DNA of 64,000 bases from Cryobacterium roopkundense (lineage in GTDB: Bacteria > Actinomycetota > Actinomycetes > Actinomycetales > Microbacteriaceae), in contig NZ_JACHBQ010000001.1 in NCBI RefSeq assembly GCF_014200405.1, positions 1,116,001 to 1,180,000 on the forward strand, written 5' to 3'. The notes beneath the pieces were generated by a model, which saw only the letters and a list, made by a program, of their open reading frames with translations, was not told the origin of the DNA and made no database searches. Shown here piece by piece: positions 1-8,606 of the stretch. The position numbers and the translations under genes were made by a program. Positions within the stretch are counted from its first letter, which is position 1, and each line of letters opens with the position of its first letter.

Positions 1-1
1 G

Positions 2-892
2 GCGCGAGCAGGAGAGGTCCTTGTGCGAGTCGACGCCGTCTCAGTCAACGGCGCGGACCTGTTGCTTCGGTCGGGGAAGCTTGGCCTTATCACCGGCCGT
101 CGTTTTCCGAAGCAACTAGGAATCGATTTTGTCGGAACACTCATCGCCACCGATCCCGGAGCCGATCTTGGCGGACTATCCATCGGCGACCAGGTCTGGG
201 GCATAGTCGATGAGAAGGGAGGGCCCCGCTCGCTTGCCGAGTTCCTGAGCGTTCCCGCGATCCAGATCGCGCGGGCACCGAACAATCTGAGTTCGGAGGA
301 AGCGGTCACACTCCTTGCCGGCGGCACGACCGCCTATACCGGTCTCGTGGAAAAGGCAGGCGTGCAGCGCGGTGAGCGAGTGCTTGTGCGAGGCGCGGCA
401 GGTGGCGTCGGCAGCGTGGCAGTGCAGCTCGCGAAGATGCTCGGAACACACGTGACGGCGCTCGCGGGTGCGTCAAGCCAAGAATTCGTGAGGGGGCTGG
501 GAGCTGATGCGGTGTACGACTACCGGGTAACGCCGCGTGAGGAGCTGGGCATGTATGACGTCATCTTTGATGCGCACGGGAGTGACCTGCTCGCGTTTCG
601 CCGCCTGCTGGCGCCGGGCGGAAGAATGGTGTCGATCGCGTTCGACAAGAAGGCGCCCATACGCAGCCTTGTGACCATTGCGGCCAGCGCTGCTTTCGGC
701 GCTCGACGCATCCGCTACTTCCTGGGCAAGCCTGAACGGCGGGACTTCCAGCGGCTCACCGCACAGGTCGAGCGGGGAGAGATTCGCTCCATACTCGATC
801 GCGTCTTTCCGCTGGCCCGTGCCGCGGACGCACACGCCGCACTTGAAACCCGCGGCGTACAGGGGAAAGTGGTCATCTCGATCTCAGAGTAG
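2..892 (+). CDS. Zinc-binding dehydrogenase / quinone oxidoreductase-like MDR protein (5' partial)
   Basis: The frame is already open at base 2 (reading ARAGEVLVRV), so the gene begins left of the window and the GTG at 23 is probably internal. The product is a medium-chain dehydrogenase/reductase of the quinone-oxidoreductase type. It has the GroES-like N-terminal fold, then a Rossmann domain with the nucleotide-binding run GAAGGVGSVAVQLAK about 120 residues in. No structural zinc cysteine cluster is seen, which fits NADPH-dependent quinone/enone reductases rather than zinc alcohol dehydrogenases. The substrate cannot be read from the sequence. The stop is about 75 bases before the next gene, which has its own MerR-type promoter, so the two are probably not co-transcribed. 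Confidence 0.85.
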   Translation, partial: ARAGEVLVRVDAVSVNGADLLLRSGKLGLITGRRFPKQLGIDFVGTLIATDPGADLGGLSIGDQVWGIVDEKGGPRSLAEFLSVPAIQIARAPNNLSSEEAVTLLAGGTTAYTGLVEKAGVQRGERVLVRGAAGGVGSVAVQLAKMLGTHVTALAGASSQEFVRGLGADAVYDYRVTPREELGMYDVIFDAHGSDLLAFRRLLAPGGRMVSIAFDKKAPIRSLVTIAASAAFGARRIRYFLGKPERRDFQRLTAQVERGEIRSILDRVFPLARAADAHAALETRGVQGKVVISISE

Positions 893-932
893 GCCTCAAC
901 GGTCAGGCGGTCGATGTGGATGCTGACCGCCC

Positions 933-963
933 TTGACTCTGTGGTGGGAATACGGGTTTGAGT
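933..963 (+). promoter_or_regulatory. MerR-type promoter, site 1 (SpoIIM-like gene)
   Basis: TTGACT at 933-938 and TTGAGT at 958-963 are separated by exactly 19 bases containing CTGTG and a degenerate right half-site. The ATG at 970 lies 7 bases after the -10 box, so the transcript is probably leaderless. It is one of eleven such sites in the window. Confidence 0.7.
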
Positions 964-969
964 GGTCCC

Positions 970-1632
970 ATGACTACACAACCAGGTTTCCGAACGACCA
1001 AACGACGCACCAACGTGCTTCTCAGACCATTTCAGGTCATTCGCGAAAACCGCCGACCGTTTGTCGTCCTGAACGTTGCGCTGTTCGGGCTGTTGGTGGC
1101 GGGTTTCATTGTGGGGATGCTTTTCCCAGAGCTGAGCGCTGGGCAGGTGAACGGGCTTGTCGAGGACGGCACGTTAGACCAAATCGCGCCGCTTCTCGGC
1201 AACGTCTGGTTCTTCGCGCTGGCCATTCTCTTCAACAACGCAGTAAACGTCGGCGCCGTAATCGTCTTGCCCTCCCTTGTCGTGCCGTTTGCCGGCATCG
1301 CATATTTCGGCTATAAAGTGGCCGAGATCGGCCTGACCCTCGCCGCAAGTGGATCGGACCTCTGGGGCGCGATGCTCCCACATCTCGTGACCGTGGTCGT
1401 CGAGATAGAGGCCTATGTACTCCTCGCACTCGGCGCCTACATCCTCGGTCGGTCCTGGATCCTCCCCCGAACAGTCGGTGCCTCCAACCGGCGCTGGGGC
1501 TACCTTCGTGGACTCCAGCAGTTCGGCTGGCTGATCCTGCCCGCTTTCGTGCTGCTGGTCATCGGCGCGCTCTACGAGGCGGTCACGCTGATCTACGTCA
1601 TCCTGCCTCGGGTGGCCGAGCTTGCCGGGTAG
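970..1632 (+). CDS. SpoIIM/DUF95-like membrane protein
   Basis: An integral membrane protein of about 220 residues resembling the stage II sporulation protein M (DUF95) family. A short basic N-terminus is followed by a membrane segment (LFGLLVAGFIVGMLF), a central pair of hydrophobic segments around the FNNAVNVGAVIV run typical of the family, and a C-terminal hairpin ending near ALYEAVTLIYVILP. The ATG at 970 is chosen over the TTG at 958 because that TTG is part of the -10 box. There is no Shine-Dalgarno sequence, which fits a leaderless message. Outside sporulators the family's role is poorly defined; members often sit beside ABC exporters or immunity genes. A damaged paralog lies at 24459-24828 under the same type of promoter. 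Confidence 0.8.
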   Translation: MTTQPGFRTTKRRTNVLLRPFQVIRENRRPFVVLNVALFGLLVAGFIVGMLFPELSAGQVNGLVEDGTLDQIAPLLGNVWFFALAILFNNAVNVGAVIVLPSLVVPFAGIAYFGYKVAEIGLTLAASGSDLWGAMLPHLVTVVVEIEAYVLLALGAYILGRSWILPRTVGASNRRWGYLRGLQQFGWLILPAFVLLVIGALYEAVTLIYVILPRVAELAG

Positions 1633-1647
1633 TGGTCAGGCTGTTAG

Positions 1648-1681
1648 CCCCGCCGCTCTCGTTGGAGCGAGGGCGGCGGGG
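1648..1681. terminator. Hairpin terminator between convergent genes
   Basis: A GC-rich inverted repeat, CCCCGCCGCTCTCG and its near-complement ending GGCGGCGGGG, separates the rightward SpoIIM-like gene from the leftward CPBP gene. A very similar hairpin lies at 30845-30885 after the MerR gene. Confidence 0.6.
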
Positions 1682-1700
1682 TGCCTACGTTGGGGGGAAC

Positions 1701-2612
1701 TTAGCCAGCAGACACAAGCACCTTGGGACCAGCTGCGCTATGTTTCTTGCGCTCGATCAGCCAGACCGTGCCTACTACGGCGACGTTCATAACCATCAGG
1801 ATGATCAGTGAGGCTCCAGGTCCGGAGCCGGAGGCGCGGTCAACTACGGTCGCGTCGTTGCCCGCGAAAAGGGCATTGATGATGCCCACGAGGACGTTAT
1901 TTGAGACATGGAGCGCCATCGCGGCTTCGAGGCCGCCGCTGATCAGCCCCATCAACACAGTGCAAGCGGAGAAAACAAACAGGTAGCTGACAAACCACGG
2001 GTCGATCGACACATGGACGAGGGCGAACAACGAACCCGAAAGGACGATGCCAAGGACGATCGCTGGGCGCACACCGCGAAACCACGACCCGGCCGCAGGA
2101 ACGACTACCCCTCTGAACGCGACTTCCTCGCCAGCGGCCTGCAGGGGAATAGCCAACAAAGTCACGAGAATGATGCCAATCGTGGTGGCCCCGACGTCGA
2201 AGCCGCCCCAACCTGCCGATTCGGGCGCGATGAGGGCAGTGGCAACAACACTGAGCCCGACCAGCAGCACCGAAGCCGCGAAATAGATTCCTAGACGCCG
2301 CCAATCAAACTTGCGGTTGTGGCTAAAGACGCTCCGCCACGAAATTCTTGCTAGCCGAGCCACCAATATCGTTGCGATGAGCGCCGTGATGGCAGTACTG
2401 ATTCCTGACGCCAGGATTGTCAACGGCGTAAGTCGAGGCTTCAGCGGATCCGCAGGACCTTCAATCATTACGACCGCTTGAAAAACTATGATCTGCACAA
2501 GCAGCAATAACACTGGTACGGATATCAGAACGACTAGCGATTTCCACCGGGGGAGACGGAAGTGAACCCCAAAGGGCCGGTCGGATAGGGTGGTGTGAAG
2601 CGGGCTGGTCAT
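1701..2612 (-). CDS. CPBP family intramembrane metalloprotease
   Basis: A multi-pass membrane protein with the CPBP (CAAX protease and bacteriocin-processing, Abi) signature: motif 1 is EEVAFRG, preceded by AAG, followed later by motif HVSID and the HVSNN run in the last third. The glutamates and histidines would bind the catalytic metal within the membrane. The ATG at 2612 is chosen because AGGAG lies six bases upstream; an open frame extends further but has no start signal. In bacteria CPBP proteins act in peptide maturation or bacteriocin self-immunity; the substrate here is unknown. Promoter site 2 lies upstream, giving a leader of about 57 bases. Two further relatives and several fragments occur in the window. 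Confidence 0.87.
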   Translation of the reverse strand: MTSPLHTTLSDRPFGVHFRLPRWKSLVVLISVPVLLLLVQIIVFQAVVMIEGPADPLKPRLTPLTILASGISTAITALIATILVARLARISWRSVFSHNRKFDWRRLGIYFAASVLLVGLSVVATALIAPESAGWGGFDVGATTIGIILVTLLAIPLQAAGEEVAFRGVVVPAAGSWFRGVRPAIVLGIVLSGSLFALVHVSIDPWFVSYLFVFSACTVLMGLISGGLEAAMALHVSNNVLVGIINALFAGNDATVVDRASGSGPGASLIILMVMNVAVVGTVWLIERKKHSAAGPKVLVSAG

Positions 2613-2675
2613 ATCTGTCTCCTGAAAGAAATTGTGATCGCGCACCGGCGGGCCGCGCGGGTCTCCTCTCTCACG

Positions 2676-2706
2676 AGTACACACCTTGTGCTTACAACAC
2701 GGTCAA
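2676..2706 (-). promoter_or_regulatory. MerR-type promoter, site 2 (CPBP protease gene)
   Basis: On the minus strand TTGACC (2706-2701) and TGTACT (2681-2676) are 19 bases apart; the spacer carries GTGTTG...CACAAGGT. It drives the CPBP gene starting at 2612. Confidence 0.7.
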
Positions 2707-2967
2707 GCAAAGAATCTTGCCGCCGGCGGAACACATCGCCCTTCCCTCGGTCGCTTTCCCACGTGGAGCGGTCGGCAGACAGCGGTGAATGGTCACAAGT
2801 AGCGGTCCACGGTGACGTGTTGGATGGATGACTGTGCGATCTCTCTCCAGCGCACCGCACTATGTACATCGGTCGCTGCAATCTGGTCAGCCATTGCGTG
2901 CAGGCAGCGACGGACGCGTCGGCCTGGCGCCGCGGAATTTGTCAAGGTGAATGAGGCCAGTGGGAGT

Positions 2968-3975
2968 TTAGGCGGCTAGTTCGAGCCCTTCATTCTCGAG
3001 GGGTTTGGCGGCTGGTTTGTTGATCCATGCCGTCGCGGGAATGGACAGGATCTTTGGTGCCTGGGTCGTGCTGAATCGCTCTGGGAAGCGTGCGCGTGCC
3101 GCGTCCAGCGTCGCCGCCCGTGCCACGGCCTTCGCCTCGGCGAGGCCGTAGTGAACGTCGGCTGGCGTGTTGAGGCCGATCCCGGAATGGCGATGTTCGT
3201 GGTTGTAGCCGTCGACGAATGAGGCCATGAACGTCTTCGCGTCGGCGAGGGAGCCGAAGCGTTCGGGGAACGTCGGTGCGAATTTCAGGGTCTTGAACCA
3301 CGCCTCGCTGTAGGGATTATCGTTACTCACCCGAGGCCTCGAGTGCGACCTGGTGACCTCCAGATCAGACAACAGCGCGGCGACGGTCTTGGACGTCATC
3401 GACGTGCCGCGGTCGGCGTGAACGACCTGCGGGACGCCGTGAATGCCGAAGATCTCCTTCATCATCTCCACCGCCAGCTCTCCCGATTCCGACGCGTGAA
3501 CATACGCGCCGACGATGTAGCGGGAGTAGATATCGATCATCACGTAAGCATCGAAGTACTTGCCCTTGATCGGGCCGGCAAGTTTCGTAATATCCCAGCT
3601 GAGCACCTGGCCAGGTCCCGTGGCCGTCAGTTCCGGGATCGCCCGGGCCGGGTGGCGTGCCAGGCGGCGGCGGTCCTTGACCTGCTGGTTCTCGTTCAAC
3701 ACCCGATACATCGTTGATATTGAGCACAAGTAGGTGTCTGCGTCGAGTAGCTGGGCGTAGATCTGGATCGGTGGCAGGTCAACGAACGACTTCGAGTTGA
3801 CGACGTCGAGGATCTCCCGGCGGCCCTCGTCGCCGATCTTGTTCGCCGGGACCTGAGCCGGTCCGGGCACCGAGATGCGTCGTTTGCGCGTGGCGGTTGC
3901 TCGAGGGATCCCGACTAGGTCGGCCGCGACGCGAGTCGAGATGCCTCGGCTGGCCAGTTCGCGGTACGCGGTCAT
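2968..3975 (-). CDS. IS3-family transposase OrfB (DDE integrase)
   Basis: A DDE recombinase of 335 residues with an N-terminal helix-turn-helix-like stretch (VAADLVGIPRATATRKRR) and an rve integrase core. The catalytic acidic residues lie in SWDITKL, HADRGTSM and SEAWFKTLK, in the order and spacing of IS3-type OrfB. The HRHSGIG motif typical of the family follows. Its ATG overlaps the stop of OrfA by one base (TAATG), so it is probably made by translational coupling rather than programmed frameshifting. It catalyses cutting and joining of the element ends. Confidence 0.92.
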   Translation of the reverse strand: MTAYRELASRGISTRVAADLVGIPRATATRKRRISVPGPAQVPANKIGDEGRREILDVVNSKSFVDLPPIQIYAQLLDADTYLCSISTMYRVLNENQQVKDRRRLARHPARAIPELTATGPGQVLSWDITKLAGPIKGKYFDAYVMIDIYSRYIVGAYVHASESGELAVEMMKEIFGIHGVPQVVHADRGTSMTSKTVAALLSDLEVTRSHSRPRVSNDNPYSEAWFKTLKFAPTFPERFGSLADAKTFMASFVDGYNHEHRHSGIGLNTPADVHYGLAEAKAVARAATLDAARARFPERFSTTQAPKILSIPATAWINKPAAKPLENEGLELAA

Positions 3976-4409
3976 TACGGCTTCGTGTGCGGTGTTTCGT
4001 CCCGCGAGCTCTTCGAAAGACTTTCGAGTAGCTCGTGCATTTTTGACATGATCTCCAACGCCACCCCCGTCGTTTCCAGGCGCTGCTCGGTCTTGCTCAA
4101 CTGGCGACGCAACCGGGCAATTTCAGCTTGCTCCGGAGTCAACCGGCCAATCTTTTCCCCGGGCTTCTTTCCCGCGAGGACACCGGCGTCACGCAGCTTT
4201 CGCCACTCCGTGATCTGCGAGGAGTAGAGCCCTTCGGTGCGCAGATACGCGCCGCCCTCGTTGTTCTTAATGGCCGTGTCGTACGCGGCGAGGTAGGCAA
4301 GCTTCTGCGCTGGGCTGAACGACCTTCTCGAGGTCGGGCCACCAGCTCGGGGTCCGGGACTACTCATATGACTATCGTCGCGCACTGCGCTCAAAGACGG
4401 ACTGGACAT
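3975..4409 (-). CDS. IS3-family transposase OrfA (helix-turn-helix)
   Basis: A small basic protein with a helix-turn-helix region (AEGLYSSQ-like turn, here TEGLYSSQITEWRKLRD) and a C-terminal coiled-coil stretch (PEQAEIARLRRQLSKTEQRLE), as in IS3-family OrfA proteins that bind the element ends. An alternative internal ATG at 4367 (MSSPGPRAGG) is possible. It overlaps OrfB by one base. Confidence 0.88.
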   Translation of the reverse strand: MSSPSLSAVRDDSHMSSPGPRAGGPTSRRSFSPAQKLAYLAAYDTAIKNNEGGAYLRTEGLYSSQITEWRKLRDAGVLAGKKPGEKIGRLTPEQAEIARLRRQLSKTEQRLETTGVALEIMSKMHELLESLSKSSRDETPHTKP

Positions 4410-4596
4410 GGTGATGATTCCTGATTCTCGCCCTACGTCAAACGGCGGACTTGCTCTGAGGTACTGGCCTCACCCAACCCTGACACGTAGGGCCGCAGCG
4501 CCGTTTTGAATGCCCGCCACGTTGTGGCGGAGGTAGTATTCATCGCTACCCGAACGAGACGCCCGTCGAGACCTCGGTTCGAATCCTCGCGCTAAC

Positions 4597-6030
4597 CTAG
4601 CGTGTGGTTTTCACACCGAGGCCATCCGTCGGGATCTTGGGACGTGGAATGAAGGCGGCGATGACGATGCAGACGACCGCCGCTGCCAGTCCCAGGGTAA
4701 GGGCGAGCATGAACCCTGACTCCGTTGGGCCGGTGTTGCTGCCGCCGGTCATTGCGGACTGTGCCAGCACGGCTCCGACTACGGCAGCTGCGACGCTCGT
4801 GCCCAACGATCGCATGAGCGCGTTGAGCCCGTTGGCGGCTCCGGTCTCGCTCGCGGGAACGGCCTGCATGATGAGGGCCGGCATCGCGGCGTATCCGAGA
4901 CCGATCCCCACGCCAACGAGAGTGTTGACGATGAGGATCTGCCAGAGAGTCGCGTGGAAGAGTAAGGCGCCCCCGTAGCTGATCGCGATGACCACGGCTC
5001 CGGCGATCAGCAACGGCTTCGGGCCATGTACTCGCTGAATGCGCCCGGCGACGGGTGCCATCGCCATCATCGCAAGGCCCGAAGGAGCGAGCACGAGTGC
5101 GGCAGCGAGCAGAGAAAGTCCGAGTCCGATTCCTGTAGTGGTTGGCAGCGCGAGCAGCTGCGGGAAGACGATGTTAGAGGCGAACAAGGCAAACCCCATG
5201 GCAATGGACGCGAGGTTGGTGAGCAACACCGGTCCGCGTGCGGTTACCCGGAGGTCGACAAGAGGGTCGGTGGTACGGAGCTCGAAAACGCCCCAGGCAC
5301 AGAGCACAACGATGCCGCCGATGAGCAGGGTGAGGGTCCGCGGGTCGCCCCAGCCCCATTCTCCGCCGCGAGACACGGCGATGAGGGATCCGACCAGTCC
5401 GACCGTGAGGCCGGCTATTCCGATGATGTCGAGCCTGCCGGCTGTGCGGGACGTGTTGGCAGGCACGAGGACGGCATACAGAACCAGGCAAATCGCGGTC
5501 AGAGCCGCGGCGATCCAGGACAGGGCATGCCAATCGAGGTTGTCGGCGACCAGTGCGCTGATGGGGAGGCCGAGCGCTCCGCCGACCCCGAGGGTCGCGC
5601 TGACGAGTGCGATGGCCGAGCCGAGGCGACGCGGGGGTAAGACGTCTCGAAGGATGGCGATTCCTAGCGGGATGACGCCGGCAGCCGTTCCCTGGAGTAC
5701 TCGGGCGATGATCATCGGGGGGAGGGTGTCGGACAGCGCTGCGAGGATCGCTCCGAGGAGCTGGAGCACGAGCAACACCATTGCGATGCGTCGTTTGCCA
5801 TATATGTCGCCGAGTCGACCGGCGATGGGACTGCTGATCGCGGCAGCGACCAGGGTGGCGGTGATGACCCACGCGGTGCCTTCGCTCGTGGCGTTGAGCA
5901 GCTGGGGCAGCCGGGGCTGCAGGGGGATCAGGATCGTTTGCATGAACGCAGCGCTCACGCCCGCCAGCGCAAGGGTGGCCACCACGAGATTGGGATTGGC
6001 GGTGCGCGTCAGTAACGTTCGGTCTGTCAT
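4597..6030 (-). CDS. MFS transporter, DHA2 (EmrB/QacA-like) drug:H+ antiporter family
   Basis: A membrane transporter of about 477 residues with many hydrophobic segments. The MFS loop motif appears as GRLGDIYGKRR between segments 2 and 3, and motif C-like GVGGALGLPISA in segment 5, which marks drug antiporters. The length and number of segments suggest the 14-segment DHA2 group. The start at 6030 is supported by AAGGAC upstream. A TetR gene lies 107 bases upstream on the same strand, a common arrangement for a repressor controlling its own efflux pump. The exported compound is unknown. Confidence 0.87.
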   Translation of the reverse strand: MTDRTLLTRTANPNLVVATLALAGVSAAFMQTILIPLQPRLPQLLNATSEGTAWVITATLVAAAISSPIAGRLGDIYGKRRIAMVLLVLQLLGAILAALSDTLPPMIIARVLQGTAAGVIPLGIAILRDVLPPRRLGSAIALVSATLGVGGALGLPISALVADNLDWHALSWIAAALTAICLVLYAVLVPANTSRTAGRLDIIGIAGLTVGLVGSLIAVSRGGEWGWGDPRTLTLLIGGIVVLCAWGVFELRTTDPLVDLRVTARGPVLLTNLASIAMGFALFASNIVFPQLLALPTTTGIGLGLSLLAAALVLAPSGLAMMAMAPVAGRIQRVHGPKPLLIAGAVVIAISYGGALLFHATLWQILIVNTLVGVGIGLGYAAMPALIMQAVPASETGAANGLNALMRSLGTSVAAAVVGAVLAQSAMTGGSNTGPTESGFMLALTLGLAAAVVCIVIAAFIPRPKIPTDGLGVKTTR

Positions 6031-6137
6031 TGTCTGAGTCCTTTTAGATGAGTGCGCGCGAGCGCGCCAAAGAGGTCGCCGTGCCAATCGGTCGTGACGA
6101 TCGTGGCCGGCGATGGAAAGTAGAGACTAAGCGGGTG

Positions 6138-6707
6138 TCAGCTGGATGGCCAGTTGCTCAGCGTGGTGTGCAGCGCGTCGAGGACGCGCTCCCACGATGC
6201 GCTGGAGGATCGAGCGCCACGGCTGAAGCCTCCGCCGCGTTCAAGGAGAACGAAGCCGTGAAAGGTTGCGTGCAGCAGTCGCACCGCATCCGTCTCATCG
6301 GGTTCGTTCAACGCGTAGCCGCGCAGGATCGCCCTGGTCATGGCCGCATGGCGTGCGGCGGCGCTATGCTCGGCGACATCGGGCTCCAACGTCATTTGTG
6401 TCGCGGCGTACCGGCCGGGATGACGCGTGGCGTACGCGCGGTACGCGTTGGCGAAGGCGATGAGTGCGTCGTGTCCCGCGCGCCCGGCAAGGGCCGCGCC
6501 GACCTGGTCAGCGAGTTCGGCCAAGGAGAGCACCGCCACACCGGACCGCAGTTCGTGCAGGCTGCGGACGTGCGCGTACAGGCTGGCGTCTTTGACCTCG
6601 AAGAGCCGCGCGACAGCGGACATCGACACACTCTCGAAGCCGTCCTTGTCAGCTAGGTCGGCAGCGGCGTCGATGATGCGGGCGGGCGTGAGTCCTGCAC
6701 GAGCCAT
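6138..6707 (-). CDS. TetR family regulator (WHG-type C-terminal domain)
   Basis: A repressor of 189 residues. The N-terminal helix-turn-helix spans about residues 10-55 (SMSAVARLFEVKDASLYAHV), and the C-terminal ligand-binding domain resembles the WHG group, with RLLHATFHGFVLLE near the end. It lies between a divergent SGNH hydrolase gene and a downstream MFS efflux gene. The intergenic CCTAGG repeats are the likely operator. Inference: it represses itself, the pump and perhaps the hydrolase. Confidence 0.88.
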   Translation of the reverse strand: MARAGLTPARIIDAAADLADKDGFESVSMSAVARLFEVKDASLYAHVRSLHELRSGVAVLSLAELADQVGAALAGRAGHDALIAFANAYRAYATRHPGRYAATQMTLEPDVAEHSAAARHAAMTRAILRGYALNEPDETDAVRLLHATFHGFVLLERGGGFSRGARSSSASWERVLDALHTTLSNWPSS

Positions 6708-6726
6708 GAGTTAACCTTTCTCTTTT

Positions 6727-6762
6727 CCTAGGACCATACTAGAGTTACCTAGGAGTCCTAGG
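6727..6762. promoter_or_regulatory. Triple CCTAGG operator between the TetR and hydrolase genes
   Basis: The palindrome CCTAGG occurs at 6727, 6748 and 6757. The last two form CCTAGG-AGT-CCTAGG, and the sequence around all three is roughly symmetrical. The position between divergent starts at 6707 and 6809 suits binding by the TetR protein. Confidence 0.55.
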
Positions 6763-6808
6763 CAACTGGTTGTCAAACCGTTTGCGCAAACCATCAGGAA
6801 AGGTAGTC

Positions 6809-7963
6809 ATGACCGAGTGGATTACGACCGAGATAGATGAGGACCTGGTGCACGGTGCTGTGGAACTCGAGCGCACCCCCGGAGGTGTGCTGCCCCATCG
6901 GCTTCCCTCGTGGGCGCGCCGTCAGTTCGCTGATGAGTACCTTGCGCGCGTGGAAAGCCAGCCGTCGGGTGTTCGCCTGATCTTCCGAACGCGCGCCACG
7001 GCAATCGAGCTGGACCTGATGTCGACGCGAACAGCGTTCAAGGGCGGCCCAGTCCCGGCGGATGGAAAGCTCGACCTGTATGTGGACGGACTGCTCGTAG
7101 CTCAGTGGGCCGTGCGTGCGGGCATTCTTCACGTCGTCGACATGATGACGCAGGAAACTGACACCCAGACCAGACCATCATCGACGTCCACGTTCCGGGG
7201 ATTGCCGGCATCGGACAAGGAAGTGCAGATCTGGTTGCCGCAGTCGGAGACGACGGAAATACTCGAACTGCGAAGTGACGCCCCTATTCTCAGCGGGTTG
7301 GGCCGCCCTCGACGCGCCTGGCTGCACCATGGAAGCTCGATCAGCCACGGGTCGACTGCCGAGAGTCCCAGCGCCACCTGGCCGGCGATCGCATCGACGA
7401 TGGCCGATACGGACCTGATCAACCTGGGATTCAGCGGCAACGCGCTGCTCGACCCGTTCGTCGCTCGCACAATGCGAGACACAGCCGCCGATGTGATCAG
7501 CATCAAGATAGGAATCAACCTGACGAACACAGACATTATGCGAGTACGTGCCTTCGTGCCGGCCGTCCATGGATTCCTCGACACGATCCGCGACGGGCAT
7601 CCGACCATTCCACTCCTAGTGGTCTCTCCGATCTTCTGTCCGATGCAGGAGGACACGCCAGGACCCATTGCTCCGGACTTCAGCGGTGGACAGCTCACCT
7701 TTCATGCCACAGGGGATCCCGCTGACCCTACGCGTTTGACGCTGACAATGATCCGCAGCCTCCTGGCGCAGGTCGTGGCTGAACGCGCAGTCGACGATCC
7801 GAATCTGCACTACTTGGATGGCCGTGAGCTGTTCGGGGAACAAGACAGTGTCGAAACGCCTCTTCCGGACGGGCTTCACCCGAATCCAGCCGGGCACCGC
7901 AGAATCGGCGACCGCTTCGGTGAGTACGTCTTCGGAAACGCGGGTGTGTTCGCGGACCGGTAG
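6809..7963 (+). CDS. SGNH/GDSL-type hydrolase
   Basis: A protein of 384 residues. The first ~165 residues form a beta-rich N-terminal domain like the accessory domain of two-domain SGNH hydrolases. The catalytic half follows: block I is GSSISHG with probable nucleophile Ser177, block III is GINLTN, and block V is DGLHPNPAGH with Asp354 and His357 completing the triad. The ATG at 6809 is preceded by AGGAAAGG. No signal peptide is seen, so it is probably cytoplasmic. Family members deacetylate or de-esterify small molecules or sugars; the substrate is unknown. It is divergent from the TetR gene and may be under the same operator. Confidence 0.83.
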   Translation: MTEWITTEIDEDLVHGAVELERTPGGVLPHRLPSWARRQFADEYLARVESQPSGVRLIFRTRATAIELDLMSTRTAFKGGPVPADGKLDLYVDGLLVAQWAVRAGILHVVDMMTQETDTQTRPSSTSTFRGLPASDKEVQIWLPQSETTEILELRSDAPILSGLGRPRRAWLHHGSSISHGSTAESPSATWPAIASTMADTDLINLGFSGNALLDPFVARTMRDTAADVISIKIGINLTNTDIMRVRAFVPAVHGFLDTIRDGHPTIPLLVVSPIFCPMQEDTPGPIAPDFSGGQLTFHATGDPADPTRLTLTMIRSLLAQVVAERAVDDPNLHYLDGRELFGEQDSVETPLPDGLHPNPAGHRRIGDRFGEYVFGNAGVFADR

Positions 7964-8289
7964 CGACTCGGATCAGGTCGGCCGGCCTCTCATGCTCGTG
8001 GGGTGGATTCCCTTGCCGACCCGGACATCGACATGTGCGCGGCGCGCTCGGTCACGGTCAGTGCCCTTCCTCCCAGTTTCATGGTTGCTAGCAGGACCGA
8101 GCGACTACACCTGCCCGGCCTGTCCGGACGAGACCACCGATCATTTGCATCGGCGATGATCGATCAACACGTCGATCGAGAATCCGATCTTCGCTTTGAC
8201 CTTCTTTAGCGCGTTCTTCGTCCCCAGGAGGATCTCGGCCGTGGTCTTGGGGCTCGCTACGCATCGGTTGGCCGCGCGGGCCAGCCTCT
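7964..8289. other. Intergenic stretch without a confident gene
   Basis: No gene with a start signal is seen. On the minus strand, bases around 8160-8250 read in one frame as TTAEILLGTKNALKKVKAK and neighbouring residues, which look protein-like. The frame joins out-of-frame duplicated DNA further upstream, so at most this is the tail of a lost gene whose family I cannot name. Confidence 0.35.
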
Positions 8290-8325
8290 GGCTGCGGCTG
8301 CGGCTGCGGCTGCGGCTGCGGCTGC
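8290..8325. repeat. GGCTGC hexanucleotide tandem repeat, six units
   Basis: Six perfect head-to-tail copies of GGCTGC, followed by a degenerate AAGCGCTGC. It sits directly beside the truncated CPBP copy. Depending on frame it would encode polyalanine or Gln-Pro repeats on the minus strand. Confidence 0.95.
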
Positions 8326-8347
8326 AAGCGCTGCGACACCGTTGAGG

Positions 8348-8549
8348 CCGAGCCAGCCGGGCGCGTCGGGGTAGTTGCAGCCGAGGAGGATCATCGGTGC
8401 GTGCCCGAGTCCCCAGGTGACGCCCGGCAACACAACCGCCGGTACCGTTCCGAGCGGCATGAGCTTCGGGAGAAGCCAGCCTCGCCAGCCGAGTTCCTCT
8501 CCGAGTGCCGGAAGCAGGTTGAGGAACGCCGCCACGGGGAGCATGAGCA
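8348..8549 (-). pseudogene. CPBP protease fragment, duplicate of part of the gene at 9628-10623
   Basis: These 202 bases match 9950-10151 in the same orientation with about nine differences by eye. They encode the central catalytic part (LGEELGWRGW... to ...YPDAPGWLG), but both ends of the gene are missing. The frame runs into the GGCTGC repeat on one side. The active motif EELGWRG is intact, while WHAP has become GHAP. It is a non-functional duplicate. Confidence 0.85.
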
Positions 8550-8606
8550 ATAGTGCTCTTCGGCCATAGCGCCTTGCGATGGGGCAGCCATGCCTCAGTC
8601 GCCGGC

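Larger units (their letters stand above)
2940..4485 (-). mobile_element. IS3-family insertion sequence
   Basis: Two overlapping leftward transposase frames lie between imperfect inverted ends. The left end starts TGTCAAGG with the inner block TGAGGCCAGT; the right end, read on the minus strand, starts TGTCAGGG and has the same block, with a one-base length difference between the ends. No matching short target duplication is visible next to these limits, so either the exact ends are a few bases off or the flanks have changed since insertion. Confidence 0.8.

Noticed and set aside
4560..4597. T-arm-like TTCGAATCC near the IS3 element
   Set aside because: The flanking bases do not pair into a five-base stem and no acceptor end follows, so no tRNA or att site can be supported.
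8141..8340. A repeat-rich Gln-Pro or polyalanine protein encoded by the GGCTGC tract
   Set aside because: The frames are created by the hexanucleotide repeat and joined to an out-of-frame gene fragment; no ribosome site.
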